Shown here in pieces: positions 48,697-57,741 of a stretch of DNA of 64,000 nucleotides. The stretch covers positions 1-64,000 of the forward strand of contig JAFXVN010000085.1 of assembly GCA_017524545.1 (NCBI GenBank). The letters run 5' to 3'. Position 1 is the first letter of the stretch; every line of letters starts with the position of its first letter. The position numbers and the translations under genes were made by a program. The DNA comes from Bacteroidaceae bacterium. GTDB taxonomy: Bacteria > Bacteroidota > Bacteroidia > Bacteroidales > Bacteroidaceae. Under the pieces are notes generated by a model, which saw only the letters and a list, made by a program, of their open reading frames with translations, was not told the DNA's origin and did not search any database.

Positions 48697-49986
48697 ATGA
48701 GAAAGACGAATCTGATGCTGCTCTCTTTTGCAGCAATGTGTGGAACCATCTGCGGGTGTCAGCCAAAAGACAACACGCTGACCAAGGCAGAGAAAGCAGG
48801 GGGCTGGGAACTGCTGTTCAACGGCCAAGACCTCTCCGAGTGGAAAAACTTCAACGACACTGTCCTCTCCAACGGATGGACGGCCAAAGACGGCTGCATC
48901 CAAGCCAGCGGCGGCGGTGCCGACGACTCCGGCTACATCGTTACGAAGCGCAAGTTTGCCGACTTCGAGCTGACCTGGGACTGGAAGCTGACGCATGGCG
49001 GCAACAGCGGCATGATTTACCATGTGGTGGAGAATCCCGCCTTCTCGGTTCCTTACGTGACGGGGCCGGAGTATCAGCTCATCGACAACGAGGGCTGGGA
49101 GGAAGTGAATGCTCCCGACAAGCTGGAGGAATGGCAGAAGCTGGGTGTTGATTATGCCATGCACCTGCCCGACTACACGAAGATGCACGTCAACCCCGTG
49201 GGCAAGTGGAACACCTCGAAGATTGTCTTCGACAACGGCCATGTGGAGCACTGGCTGAATGGCGAGAAGATTCTGGAGTTCGAGGCATGGACCGACGACT
49301 GGTTCGAGCGCAAGGGCAGCGGAAAATGGGCTCATGCTCCCGAATACGGCCTTGCCAGCGAAGGTGTCATCTGTCTGCAGGACCACGGCGACCCCGCATC
49401 GTTCAAGAACATCAAGATTCGTCCCCTGCCTCACAAGGGCGGTCAGACGGAAAGCCTCTTCAACGGCAAGGACCTCACAGGCTGGGAACCCTTCGGCGAC
49501 GGCAAGTGGAGCGTGGACGAGGAAGGCAACCTCGTGACCGAGAATGGCGACAACAAACAGTATGGCTACCTCTGCACACGCAAGTACTACAAAGATTTCG
49601 ACCTCACCCTGGAGTTCAAGCAGGCGAGCAACGGCAACAGCGGCCTCTTCTTCCACTCCTTCATCGAGGGCTTCAACAAGGTTCATGGCTGGCAGTGCGA
49701 AGTGGCACCCAAGGGCAGCGACACGGGCGGCATCTACGAGTCATACGGTCGCGGCTGGCTCCAGCAGATTCCCGACGAGAAGGAGGATGTCCTGAAGGAA
49801 GGCGAATGGAACACGCTGCGTCTGCGCGTAGAGGGCGGCCATGTCCAGACCTGGCTCAACGATGTGCCTATGGCCGAGCTGGAGGATGAACTCATCGGCA
49901 ACACACCCGGCCGCATCATGCTGCAAATCCACGACGGCAACGACATCAAGGTCCTGTGGCGCAACTTCCAGCTGACACAGCTATAA
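48697..49986 (+). CDS. Lipoprotein with two DUF1080 (3-keto-disaccharide hydrolase) domains
   Basis: 429 residues. Lipobox TICGC near residue 20. Two concanavalin-like domains of the same type: about 37-245 (WELLFNGQDLSEWKNFNDTV) and 255-428 (ESLFNGKDLTGWEPFGDGKW). Each has the F-x-L/T-W/E-x-K...NSG segment (FELTWDWKLTHGGNSGMIYH; FDLTLEFKQASNGNSGLFFH). DUF1080 members hydrolyse 3-keto sugars or bind carbohydrate. A full tandem pair in one lipoprotein suggests a surface enzyme with one catalytic and one binding domain; which is which cannot be told here. Confidence 0.85.
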   Translation: MRKTNLMLLSFAAMCGTICGCQPKDNTLTKAEKAGGWELLFNGQDLSEWKNFNDTVLSNGWTAKDGCIQASGGGADDSGYIVTKRKFADFELTWDWKLTHGGNSGMIYHVVENPAFSVPYVTGPEYQLIDNEGWEEVNAPDKLEEWQKLGVDYAMHLPDYTKMHVNPVGKWNTSKIVFDNGHVEHWLNGEKILEFEAWTDDWFERKGSGKWAHAPEYGLASEGVICLQDHGDPASFKNIKIRPLPHKGGQTESLFNGKDLTGWEPFGDGKWSVDEEGNLVTENGDNKQYGYLCTRKYYKDFDLTLEFKQASNGNSGLFFHSFIEGFNKVHGWQCEVAPKGSDTGGIYESYGRGWLQQIPDEKEDVLKEGEWNTLRLRVEGGHVQTWLNDVPMAELEDELIGNTPGRIMLQIHDGNDIKVLWRNFQLTQL

Positions 49987-50000
49987 AGAGGGATACATAA

Positions 50001-50085
50001 ACAACGGATTTCACGGATTTTACGGATTTAAGTGCTGTCGATAATCAGCAAAAACATAATCCGTAAAATCCGTGAAATCCGTTGT
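50001..50085. repeat. CGGATT palindromic element, copy 2
   Basis: The outer arms are 28 bases long and perfectly complementary (starting ACAACGGATTTCACGGATTT), around a 29-base centre holding AGTGCTGTCGATAATCAGCA. It lies between the convergent DUF1080 and zinc-ribbon genes, and could act as a two-way terminator. Confidence 0.85.
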
Positions 50086-50101
50086 TGTTAAGTCCGTGAA
50101 G

Positions 50102-50932
50102 TTATTCTTCTGTCTTCTTAGCCCTTGACTTGCGTGCGCTCTTCTTGGGTGTCTCCTGAACTTCGGAAGGCAGTCCTGCCAGGTCGCGGTCAATCATGAT
50201 GCGGCCGCAGTATTCGCAGACGATAATCTTCTTGCGGCTGCGGATGTCGAGCTGACGCTGTGGCGGAATCTTGTTGAAGCAACCGCAGCAGGCATCACGC
50301 TGCACAGAAACGATGCCGAGACCGTTGCGGCTGTTGCGACGGATGCGCTTGAAGGCGTTGAGCAGACGGGGTTCGATGGTAATCTCCAGGTTCTTGGCAC
50401 GCTCGCGGAGCTTCTCCTCCTCAGCCTTTGTCTCGCTGACGATTTCCTCCAGCTCCTCTTTCTTTGTTTCAAGCATCACACGGCGGTCGTTGACTTCAAG
50501 GTTGCAGCGGGTCATTTCCGCTGTCTTGGCATCGACGATTTCCTTTGCCTCGCGAATCTTCTTCTCGTGCAGCTGGTTATCGAGTTCGGCATACTCCACC
50601 TGCTTCGTCAGGCTGTCGTACTCGCGGTTGTTGCGCACGCTGTCCATCTGCGTGTTGTAGCGGTCGATGTTGGCCTTGTTCTCGGCAATTTTGCCGTTGC
50701 GCTCGTTGATGTCGCGCTTCAGCTCCGCAATGTCGGCATTGATTTTCTCAATGCGGGTTGTCATACCTTCGATTTCGTCCTCCAAGTCCTGCACCTCGAG
50801 GGGCAGCTCGCCGCGAAGCGTCTTGATGCTGTCAATCTCCGAGAGCATACTCTGCAGGGCATACAGGTTCTTCAGTTTCTCCTCCACGCTGTAGTCAGCG
50901 GGATCCTTTGCTTTAACTTTTTCTCTTGCCAT
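50102..50932 (-). CDS. C4 zinc-ribbon coiled-coil protein (CT398 type)
   Basis: 276 residues. A long coiled coil (about 15-190: EKLKNLYALQSMLSEIDSIK onward) and then a zinc ribbon with four cysteines: DACCGCFNKIPPQ and VCEYCGRIMI. This is the widely conserved C4-type zinc-ribbon family related to chlamydial CT398 and E. coli-type YbgI partners. It follows the Nif3-like gene on the same strand, a conserved pairing. Role not established; nucleic-acid or secretion functions have been proposed. The tail (KKSARKSRAKK) is basic. Confidence 0.85.
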   Translation of the reverse strand: MAREKVKAKDPADYSVEEKLKNLYALQSMLSEIDSIKTLRGELPLEVQDLEDEIEGMTTRIEKINADIAELKRDINERNGKIAENKANIDRYNTQMDSVRNNREYDSLTKQVEYAELDNQLHEKKIREAKEIVDAKTAEMTRCNLEVNDRRVMLETKKEELEEIVSETKAEEEKLRERAKNLEITIEPRLLNAFKRIRRNSRNGLGIVSVQRDACCGCFNKIPPQRQLDIRSRKKIIVCEYCGRIMIDRDLAGLPSEVQETPKKSARKSRAKKTEE

Positions 50933-50939
50933 CTTTGTA

Positions 50940-51058
50940 ATTTACTATTTGACGATTCAATATAATTTACTATTTGACGATTTACGATTTACGATTTATT
51001 TACAATTTAGCTATTTAAGGCGGTAGCAAATTATTCACTATTCACTTTTCACTTAAAG
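50940..51058. repeat. ATTTGACGATTTAC-type repeats with GGCGGTAGCAAATT block
   Basis: Tandem TTTACGA and ATTTGACG words next to GGCGGTAGCAAATTATTCAC, then TTCACT words. The same composite appears in the other direction at 56301-56380, and its TTTGCTACCGC core also at 13421-13440. Confidence 0.7.
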
Positions 51059-51061
51059 TAC

Positions 51062-51877
51062 TCAAAGGTACTTAATCGGATTAGTGCAGAGTGTCGTCTT
51101 GAAGAGCGGCAGCCGGGGGCACCTCTCGCCTATTACCTGATTGAATATGTCCATTGTGTATTGCTCGCTCTGATAATGCCCAAGCACACCTATCTGTATC
51201 TGCCCGTCGTGGCCGAAGTACTGATGATAGTGCATTTCTCCCGTCAAGAAGGCATCTGCCTGCGCACGCAGGGCTTCGTCCAGCAGGAAGTCCCCTGCCC
51301 CACCGCAGATAGCGACGCTTTGGATGGGACGCGAGAGCAGTTCGTTATGCATCAGGCACTCCACGCCAAAAGCCTGTTTCACCCTTTGCAGGAAAGCCAG
51401 CGAATCCTCTCCTTCAGGCAGATAGCCTATCACGCCTGCACCGGCCTGCACCGAGCGCGTTTTTGTGCCGAAGCTCACCGCCACCTGGCGTGGCTGCAGC
51501 AGCACGACATCCACCAGCCCCAGACGCTCCGCCATCATGTAGTTGACACCATCCACAGCCGCATCCAGATTGGTATGGGCGGAATAGATGGCAATGTCGT
51601 TCTGCAATGCCATGCGCACACAGCGCTGCACGGCATCGGCATCCGTCAGGTGCTTCAGCCCGTGGAAGATGAGCGGGTGATGCGACACAATCATGTTGCA
51701 CCCCAGCTCCACAGCCTCTCCAATCACCCCTTCGGTGACGTCAAGGCATAATAAAACCCCTGATACTTCCGTCTCTGTCAATCCAACCTGCAAGCCAGCA
51801 TTATCGTAGCTTTCCTGCAGAGGCAGAGGCGCGAAATCTTCAAGGGCGTCGATAACGTCTTGAACTCTTACGCTCAT
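51062..51877 (-). CDS. Nif3-like dinuclear metal protein
   Basis: 271 residues from MSVRVQDVIDALEDFAPLPL. Metal ligands: MIVSHHPLIFHG (HH), IYSAHTNLDAA, and GEMHYHQYFGHDG near residue 225. Start chosen 23 bases after a TATCTTTG -7 box; a longer frame runs through the promoter and encodes FHFSFFTFHF from AAAAGTGAA repeats, so it is rejected. The Nif3 family (YbgI, DUK1220) forms hexamers; related to GTP cyclohydrolase-like folds, true role unclear. Confidence 0.88.
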   Translation of the reverse strand: MSVRVQDVIDALEDFAPLPLQESYDNAGLQVGLTETEVSGVLLCLDVTEGVIGEAVELGCNMIVSHHPLIFHGLKHLTDADAVQRCVRMALQNDIAIYSAHTNLDAAVDGVNYMMAERLGLVDVVLLQPRQVAVSFGTKTRSVQAGAGVIGYLPEGEDSLAFLQRVKQAFGVECLMHNELLSRPIQSVAICGGAGDFLLDEALRAQADAFLTGEMHYHQYFGHDGQIQIGVLGHYQSEQYTMDIFNQVIGERCPRLPLFKTTLCTNPIKYL

Positions 51878-51899
51878 ACGAACAATGTCTTTTCGTGCG

Positions 51900-51907
51900 C
51901 AAAGATA
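51900..51907 (-). promoter_or_regulatory. -7 box of the Nif3/zinc-ribbon operon
   Basis: Minus strand TATCTTTG followed by CGCA, 23 bases before the chosen start. Confidence 0.55.
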
Positions 51908-52022
51908 CGACAAAAAGTGAAAAGTGAAAAACGAAAAGTGAAAAATTATTTGCTTGCGTGCAGTTTTTGCCATTTTCGCCAATTCTTTAATCCTTAATCT
52001 TTAATGTTTAATCTTTATTTCG

Positions 52023-52030
52023 TATATTTG
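52023..52030 (+). promoter_or_regulatory. -7 box of aguA
   Basis: TATATTTG followed by CAGACC, 50 bases before the start codon, after CTTTAATGTTTAATC repeats. Confidence 0.5.
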
Positions 52031-52079
52031 CAGACCAAAGAGATGCCTCGCGGTCCATCCTAACCACTGATTCTGGACT

Positions 52080-53126
52080 ATGAACTACGAAAAGCCGTTT
52101 CTGCCTGCCGAATGGCACGAACAGGGCGCCGTACAGCTGACATGGCCACATGCGGGCACAGACTGGCGTTCCATCCTGAAAGATGTCTTCCGTTGCTATC
52201 TTGACATAGCGAAGGAAATTTCAATGCGCGAGCGTCTCATCATTGTCACACCCGACCCCCTGCGCGTCCGTCAACAATTGGGAACCGCCCTGCCTGCCAA
52301 AAGCCTGCTGCACATCATGTTCTGCAAGGCTCATATCAACGACACCTGGGCCCGCGATCATGGTTTCATCACACTGCTGGCACCTAACGGCCCCCACTTG
52401 CTCGACTTCAAGTTCAACGGCTGGGGAGAGAAATTCCCTGCCAAGTTTGACAACTGCATCTGCCGAAAGATAGCTGCACAGAACATTCTGAAGGGGCAAT
52501 ATAAGAACCATCTCAACTTTGTGCTCGAAGGCGGCAGCATAGAGAGCGACGGCAAAGGAACCATCCTCACCACCAGCAAATGCCTGCTCGCCCCGCATCG
52601 CAACCAACCGATGACGCAGGCACAGATTGAGAAACGTCTGCTTGCCACCCTCCATGCTGAACGCATCCTTTGGCTCGACCACGGCTACTTGGCAGGCGAT
52701 GACACAGACAGCCACATCGACACGCTGGCACGCTTCTGCCCCGACGACACGATTGCCTACGTCCAGTGCCTTGACCCAAACGACGAACATTATGCCGAGC
52801 TGCGCCGCATGGAAGCGCAACTGCAAGAGTTCCGCACGATGGAAGACAAACCCTATCGTCTCATCCCTCTGCCAATGGCACAAGCCGCTTTCGACAAAGA
52901 CGGCAACCGGCTGCCTGCCACATACGCCAATTTCCTCATCATAAACGGTGCTGTGCTGATGCCCACCTACGGCAATCCTGCCACAGACCTTCAGGCAAAG
53001 GAACAGCTCCGCAAGGCGTTTCCCATGCACGACATCGTCGGCATCGACTGCCGCCCACTCATCACCCAGCATGGCAGTCTGCATTGCTGCACCATGCAAT
53101 TCCCCAAAGAAACGTTGAAAGGGTGA
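52080..53126 (+). CDS. aguA: Agmatine deiminase
   Basis: 348 residues of the peptidyl-arginine-deiminase fold. Substrate and catalytic blocks: WPHAGTDWRSILKDV, INDTWARDHGFITLL, EGGSIESDGKG, AGDDTDSHIDTLARF with the catalytic His, and the nucleophile Cys in QHGSLHCCTMQFPKE near the end. It converts agmatine to N-carbamoylputrescine. The next gene makes putrescine from it, so the pair completes polyamine synthesis from agmatine. Only 36 bases of GGTGAAAA repeat separate them. Confidence 0.93.
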   Translation: MNYEKPFLPAEWHEQGAVQLTWPHAGTDWRSILKDVFRCYLDIAKEISMRERLIIVTPDPLRVRQQLGTALPAKSLLHIMFCKAHINDTWARDHGFITLLAPNGPHLLDFKFNGWGEKFPAKFDNCICRKIAAQNILKGQYKNHLNFVLEGGSIESDGKGTILTTSKCLLAPHRNQPMTQAQIEKRLLATLHAERILWLDHGYLAGDDTDSHIDTLARFCPDDTIAYVQCLDPNDEHYAELRRMEAQLQEFRTMEDKPYRLIPLPMAQAAFDKDGNRLPATYANFLIINGAVLMPTYGNPATDLQAKEQLRKAFPMHDIVGIDCRPLITQHGSLHCCTMQFPKETLKG

Positions 53127-53158
53127 AAAGGTGAAAAGGTGAAAAGTTAAAAAGTTAA
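53121..53158. repeat. GGTGAAAA tandem repeat between aguA and aguB
   Basis: GGTGAAAA three times and GTTAAAAA twice, starting before the aguA stop codon and ending four bases before the aguB start, where a Shine-Dalgarno site would lie in other phyla. Confidence 0.65.
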
Positions 53159-53162
53159 ACTG

Positions 53163-54044
53163 ATGAAACTCGGAATCATACAACAGAGCTGCACCGACAA
53201 TGTTGCAGAGAACCGCAACAAGCTTGCCTCGGGCATTGCAAAATTAGCCAAACAGGGCGCACAGCTTGTCGTCCTTCAAGAGCTGCATGACAGCCCCTAC
53301 TTCTGCCAAACGGAAGACACCGCAAACTTCCGCTATGCGCTCCCTATCCCAGGCGAGGCAACGGAATTCTATAGTAAGGTGGCAAAGGAGAACCGCGTTG
53401 TGCTCGTCACCAGTCTCTTCGAGCGCCGCGCCGCAGGCCTCTACCACAACACAGCTGTTGTCTTCGAGACTGACGGCAGCATTGCCGGTGTACACCGCAA
53501 AATGCACATTCCCGACGACCCCGCCTATTACGAGAAGTTCTACTTCACGCCCGGCGACCTCGGCTTCCATCCTATCCAGACGAGCGTTGGCAAGCTTGGC
53601 GTGCAAGTCTGCTGGGACCAGTGGTACCCCGAAGGAGCACGCCTCATGGCGATGCAGGGAGCCGACCTGCTCATCTTCCCCACCGCCATCGGTTTCGAGA
53701 GCACAGACACACCCGAAGAGCAGCAACGACAGCGCGAGGCATGGATTACCATCCAGCGCAGCCACGCCATTGCCAACGGCATCCCCGTCGTCAGCGTCAA
53801 CCGCGTCGGCTTTGAGCCTGACCCAAGCGGCGCGACAGGCGGCATACAGTTCTGGGGCAGCAGCTTCGTGGCTGGTCAGCAAGGCGAACTGCTCTATCAG
53901 GCCAGCAACAGCGAGGAAGAGACAGCAGTTGTAGAAGTTGACTTCAAACGAACAGAGACCGTCCGCCAGTGGTGGCCCTTCCTTCGAGACAGGCGCATCG
54001 ATGCCTACAGCGACCTCACCCGCCGCTTCATAGAGACCCCCTAA
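53163..54044 (+). CDS. aguB: N-carbamoylputrescine amidase
   Basis: 293 residues, nitrilase superfamily. Catalytic triad: E in VVLQELHDSPYF (about 40), K in HRKMHIPDDPAYYEKFYF (about 113) and C in GVQVCWDQWYPEGARLM (about 150). DPAYYEKFYFTPGD is typical of this enzyme rather than other nitrilases. It releases putrescine, CO2 and ammonia. Its last codons lie in a CCCCCTAAAGGAGG-type palindrome (ETP then stop), suggesting the end was altered by a repeat. Confidence 0.93.
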   Translation: MKLGIIQQSCTDNVAENRNKLASGIAKLAKQGAQLVVLQELHDSPYFCQTEDTANFRYALPIPGEATEFYSKVAKENRVVLVTSLFERRAAGLYHNTAVVFETDGSIAGVHRKMHIPDDPAYYEKFYFTPGDLGFHPIQTSVGKLGVQVCWDQWYPEGARLMAMQGADLLIFPTAIGFESTDTPEEQQRQREAWITIQRSHAIANGIPVVSVNRVGFEPDPSGATGGIQFWGSSFVAGQQGELLYQASNSEEETAVVEVDFKRTETVRQWWPFLRDRRIDAYSDLTRRFIETP

Positions 54045-54103
54045 AGGAGGCTGGGAGTTCAATAAATCGTAAATAGTAAATCGTCAAATCGTAAATCATC
54101 AAG

Positions 54104-56296
54104 ATGTCCAGCACACTCAGGTTTCAGATTGTAGGCGAGGCCTTTAACAAAAGAGCCGTCGAAGTGCCCAACCGCAAGGACCGCCCCAGCGAGTTCTTTG
54201 CCAAATATGTTTTCACCCGCCAGAAGATGGCAAAATATCTTCCTGCCAACATATATAAGAAGATGTGCGATGTCATCGACGAAGGTGCCGTGCTCGACAT
54301 GGCGACAGCCGATGCCGTGGCTGCAGGCATGAAGAAATGGGCGATGGAACTCGGCGTGACACATTGCACACACTGGTTCCAACCCCTGACCGAAGGCACA
54401 GCAGAGAAGCACGACGGCTTTGTGGAGCACGACGGCAAGGGCGGTATGGTGGAAGAGTTCACAGGCAAGCAGCTCGTACAGCAGGAACCCGATGCCAGTT
54501 CGTTCCCCAGCGGCGGCATCCGCAGCACCTTCGAGGCACGCGGCTACAGCGCATGGGATCCTACCAGCCCTGTCTTCGTCATTGGCGACACCCTGATGAT
54601 TCCCACCATCTTCATCTCCTACACTGGCGAGGCACTCGACTACAAGGCTCCGCTGAAGAAGTCCCTCAAGGCGGTCGATAAGGCAGCCACAGCCGTTGCC
54701 CGCTATTTCTACCCCGATGTCAAGAAGGTCATCAGCAACCTTGGCTGGGAACAGGAGTACTTCCTTGTCGATGAAGGACTCTATGCCGCACGCCCCGACC
54801 TGCTGATGACGGGACGTACCCTCCTCGGTCACGACAGCGCCAAGAACCAGCAGATGGACGACCACTATTTTGGCTCCATTCCCATGCGCGTCGCTGCCTT
54901 TATGAAAGACCTGGAGATACAGGCACTGGAACTTGGCATCCCCTGCAAAACGCGCCACAATGAGGTGGCACCCAACCAGTTCGAGCTGGCACCAATCTTC
55001 GAGGAGACCAATCTCGCCATAGACCACAACATGCTCATCATGAGCCTGATGAAGAAGGTTGCCCGCAAGCATGGTTTCCGCTGCCTGCTGCACGAAAAGC
55101 CCTTCGCCGGCATCAACGGCAGTGGCAAGCACTGCAACTGGAGCCTTGCCACCGATACAGGTGTCCTGCTGCACGGCCCAGGCAAGACACCGCTCGACAA
55201 CCTGCGCTTCGTCACCTTCATCGTGGAATCCCTGATGGGCGTTTATAGGCATAACGGGCTTCTCAAAGCTTCGATAATCAGTGCCACCAATGTCCACCGT
55301 CTGGGAGCTGCCGAGGCACCGCCAGCCATCGTGTCGAGCTTCCTCGGGAAAGAGCTTAGCAGCCTGCTTGAGCATCTGGAGACAAGCACCGACGATGAAC
55401 TCATCAGCCTCTCTGCCAAACAGACGCTCAGCCTCGACATTCCGCAGATTCCTGAGCTGATGCAGGACAATACCGACCGCAACCGCACCTCGCCCTTCGC
55501 CTTCACGGGCAACCGCTTCGAGTTCCGCGCTGTGGGCAGCCAGCAAAACTGTGCCGCCGCCATGATTGTCCTCAATACAGCTATGGCAGAGGCATTGACC
55601 GACTTCAAGATGCGCGTCGATAAGCTCATTGCCGACGGCATAGAACCCACGAAAGCCATCCTTCGCACCATTCGCGAAGACATCAAAACCTGCAAGCCCA
55701 TCCGCTTCGACGGCAACGGCTACAGCGAGGCATGGAAGCAGGAGGCAGCCCGTCGCGGACTGGATGTTGAGACCAGCGCACCCATCATCCTCGACCAATA
55801 CCTTGTGCCCGACACCATCGAGATGTTCTCCCGCATGAACGTCCTCACGAAAGCAGAGTTGGAGGCACGCAATGAAATCAAGCTCGACACCTACACCAAG
55901 AAGGTGCAGATAGAGGCACGCATCTTCGGCGACATCTGCATGAACCATATCATCCCTGTTGCCACCCGCTACCAAACCCAGCTCATCGACAACGTGAGCA
56001 AGATGAAGACCATCTTCCCTGCCGACCAAGCCGATGAGCTCAATCGTCCCAACCTGAACCTCATCCAGCAGATGGGCAAGCACAATGCCTTCATCATCGA
56101 GAATGTGGAACGCCTCATTGAGGCACGGCGCGTAGCCAACCGCATCAAGGACGAACGCGAGAAGGCCATTGCCTACCACGACACCGTGGCACCACTCATC
56201 GAGGCAATTCGCTACCATGCGGATCACTTGGAACTCATCGTCGATGACGAACTCTGGCCTTTGCCAAAATACCGCGAAATGCTCTTCTTCCACTAA
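54104..56296 (+). CDS. glnN: Glutamine synthetase type III
   Basis: 730 residues, the large GSIII form first found in Bacteroides. N-terminal block RFQIVGEAFNKRAVEVP, the type III signature FPSGGIRSTFEARGYSAWDP, ATP/Glu site GWEQEYFLVDEG, KTRHNEVAPNQFELAPIFEE, GSGKHCNWSLATDTG, TGNRFEFRAVGSQ, and a C-terminal helical region. It makes glutamine from glutamate, ammonia and ATP in the cytoplasm. It lies after aguB with a 60-base GTAAATCGT repeat gap. Ammonia from AguA/AguB could feed it, though that is inference. Confidence 0.96.
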   Translation: MSSTLRFQIVGEAFNKRAVEVPNRKDRPSEFFAKYVFTRQKMAKYLPANIYKKMCDVIDEGAVLDMATADAVAAGMKKWAMELGVTHCTHWFQPLTEGTAEKHDGFVEHDGKGGMVEEFTGKQLVQQEPDASSFPSGGIRSTFEARGYSAWDPTSPVFVIGDTLMIPTIFISYTGEALDYKAPLKKSLKAVDKAATAVARYFYPDVKKVISNLGWEQEYFLVDEGLYAARPDLLMTGRTLLGHDSAKNQQMDDHYFGSIPMRVAAFMKDLEIQALELGIPCKTRHNEVAPNQFELAPIFEETNLAIDHNMLIMSLMKKVARKHGFRCLLHEKPFAGINGSGKHCNWSLATDTGVLLHGPGKTPLDNLRFVTFIVESLMGVYRHNGLLKASIISATNVHRLGAAEAPPAIVSSFLGKELSSLLEHLETSTDDELISLSAKQTLSLDIPQIPELMQDNTDRNRTSPFAFTGNRFEFRAVGSQQNCAAAMIVLNTAMAEALTDFKMRVDKLIADGIEPTKAILRTIREDIKTCKPIRFDGNGYSEAWKQEAARRGLDVETSAPIILDQYLVPDTIEMFSRMNVLTKAELEARNEIKLDTYTKKVQIEARIFGDICMNHIIPVATRYQTQLIDNVSKMKTIFPADQADELNRPNLNLIQQMGKHNAFIIENVERLIEARRVANRIKDEREKAIAYHDTVAPLIEAIRYHADHLELIVDDELWPLPKYREMLFFH

Positions 56297-56300
56297 TTAA

Positions 56301-56380
56301 GTGAAGAATTTGCTACCGCCTTAAATAACAAAATAGCCAAATCGTAAATAAATCGTAAATCGTAAATTGTCAAATCGTAA
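56301..56380. repeat. TTTGCTACCGCC plus AAATCGT repeat block
   Basis: GTGAAGAATTTGCTACCGCC followed by AAATCGTAAAT-type tandem words up to the ATG of the HAD gene. It matches, in reverse, the block at 50940-51058. Confidence 0.7.
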
Positions 56381-57106
56381 ATGATTAAATACTTTGATCT
56401 CTTCATCGACTTCGACGACACGCTCTACGACACCTACGGCAATGCCGTCATCAGCCTGCGCGAGACTTTCGAGGCTTTCCAACTCGAGCAGTGGTTCCCT
56501 GACCCGCAAGTATTCTACGATGCCTATTGGCAGGCCAACATCGACTTATGGTCCCGCTATTCCCGTGGAGAAATTACGCGCGACTTCCTCATCGTGGAAC
56601 GCTTTCGCCGCCCGCTTTGCGTGAGTGAAGCGTTAAGAGTGAAGAGTGAGGAATCTGCCTCTGCGTTCAGAGACTACTGCCTGCAGGTGAGCGACAAGTT
56701 TCTGGATTGCTGTGCCAACAAGCCCGGTGTGGTGGATGGCGCATACGAGCTGATGGACTATCTGCGCAGCAAGGGCTACCGAATGCATCTATGCAGCAAC
56801 GGCTTCCACGAAGTGCAGTATAAAAAGCTTGCGGCCTGCGGCTTACGCGACTACTTCCAAACCATTATCCTCAGCGAAGATGCAGGTGCCAACAAGCCGT
56901 CGCCACAATTCTTCGACTACGCCCTCAAGCTGTCTGGAGCAAACCGCGAAACCACCCTGATGATTGGCGACAACCTCCAGACCGACATCATCGGCGCACG
57001 CGATGCTGGCTTCGACACCATCCTCTTCAACCGCTGGGGTGTCGAACCCTCCGGCATCCCCACCCACACCGTGACGGCACTGAGCGAAATCATGGGTATC
57101 CTATGA
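56381..57106 (+). CDS. YjjG-like HAD pyrimidine nucleotidase
   Basis: 241 residues. Motif I DLFIDFDDTLYDT, motif II LCSNGFHEVQY, motif III DAGANKPSPQFFDYAL, motif IV IGDNLQTDIIGARDAGFDT. Cap domain at about 20-95. The YjjG family dephosphorylates pyrimidine and non-standard nucleotides. Residues about 83-94 (EALRVKSEESAS) are coded by a GTTAAGAGTGAAGAGTGAGG stretch like the intergenic repeats and look like an insertion in the cap. Confidence 0.85.
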   Translation: MIKYFDLFIDFDDTLYDTYGNAVISLRETFEAFQLEQWFPDPQVFYDAYWQANIDLWSRYSRGEITRDFLIVERFRRPLCVSEALRVKSEESASAFRDYCLQVSDKFLDCCANKPGVVDGAYELMDYLRSKGYRMHLCSNGFHEVQYKKLAACGLRDYFQTIILSEDAGANKPSPQFFDYALKLSGANRETTLMIGDNLQTDIIGARDAGFDTILFNRWGVEPSGIPTHTVTALSEIMGIL

Positions 57107-57183
57107 AAACAAACGAATTTCTTTCGAGGCTTGACGATTTTAAGGAATCATAAGTATTAGTTATATATATAATGTATAAGGTA

Positions 57184-57741
57184 ATGAGAAAGACTCTTGT
57201 TGTAGCGACTCTGTTCCTCGGCATCCTATCGGGCCGGGCTCAGGAAAAAGTCATGGACATTCAGAAGACGGACGGCACAAGCATCCGGACTCGCGTGGCA
57301 GACTTGAAGCAAATCAGTTTCCTTACAGTAGATGAGGGCGGCCAGGGCCTGTTGGTGAAAACAATGGGTGGTGAGACGGCGGGCATCCTCTTCGAGACAA
57401 ATCCCGTCGTAACGGTCTCCAAAGGCAAACTGATTGTCAAGTCGAGTTCGGCAGATACCGTGGAGTTTGAAATCACAGACATTGCGGAGATTCTGTTCGG
57501 CGATGCATCCGAATACACGGGCATCGACGAATTGAAAGGCTTCACCTATGTTCTGCAAGAGGGCGGTATGCTGCTCCGAGGCATTCCAAAGGGCATCACA
57601 CCTCGCGTCTATTCTATCGACGGACGCAGCCTCCCGACGCCATCCTTCAGCAATGGCGAATTGCGATTGAGCCGTGCGACACTGGGCACTGGCATCTTCA
57701 TCGTGAAGGTCGGTACGTTCTCCACGAAAATTCAATTATAA
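57184..57741 (+). CDS. Exported protein with Por/T9SS-like C-terminal tail
   Basis: 185 residues from MRKTLVVATLFLGILSGRAQ (signal peptide). Mature part EKVMDIQKTDGTSIRTRVADLKQI and VEFEITDIAEILFG; the phrase 'KTDGT...V-x-x-L-x-x-I-x-F' also opens the next protein (MKTANGAVVRTEVNEVEKIT), so the two share a small domain. The C-terminal GTGIFIVKVGTFSTKIQL resembles the sorting tail of many Prevotella secreted proteins. A start four codons earlier is possible. Function unknown; likely paired with the next gene. Confidence 0.65.
   Translation: MRKTLVVATLFLGILSGRAQEKVMDIQKTDGTSIRTRVADLKQISFLTVDEGGQGLLVKTMGGETAGILFETNPVVTVSKGKLIVKSSSADTVEFEITDIAEILFGDASEYTGIDELKGFTYVLQEGGMLLRGIPKGITPRVYSIDGRSLPTPSFSNGELRLSRATLGTGIFIVKVGTFSTKIQL

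Noticed and set aside
51878..51982. Longer Nif3-like protein starting at 51982
   Set aside because: The extension is coded by AAAAGTGAA repeats and runs through the likely promoter; the internal ATG matches the family start.
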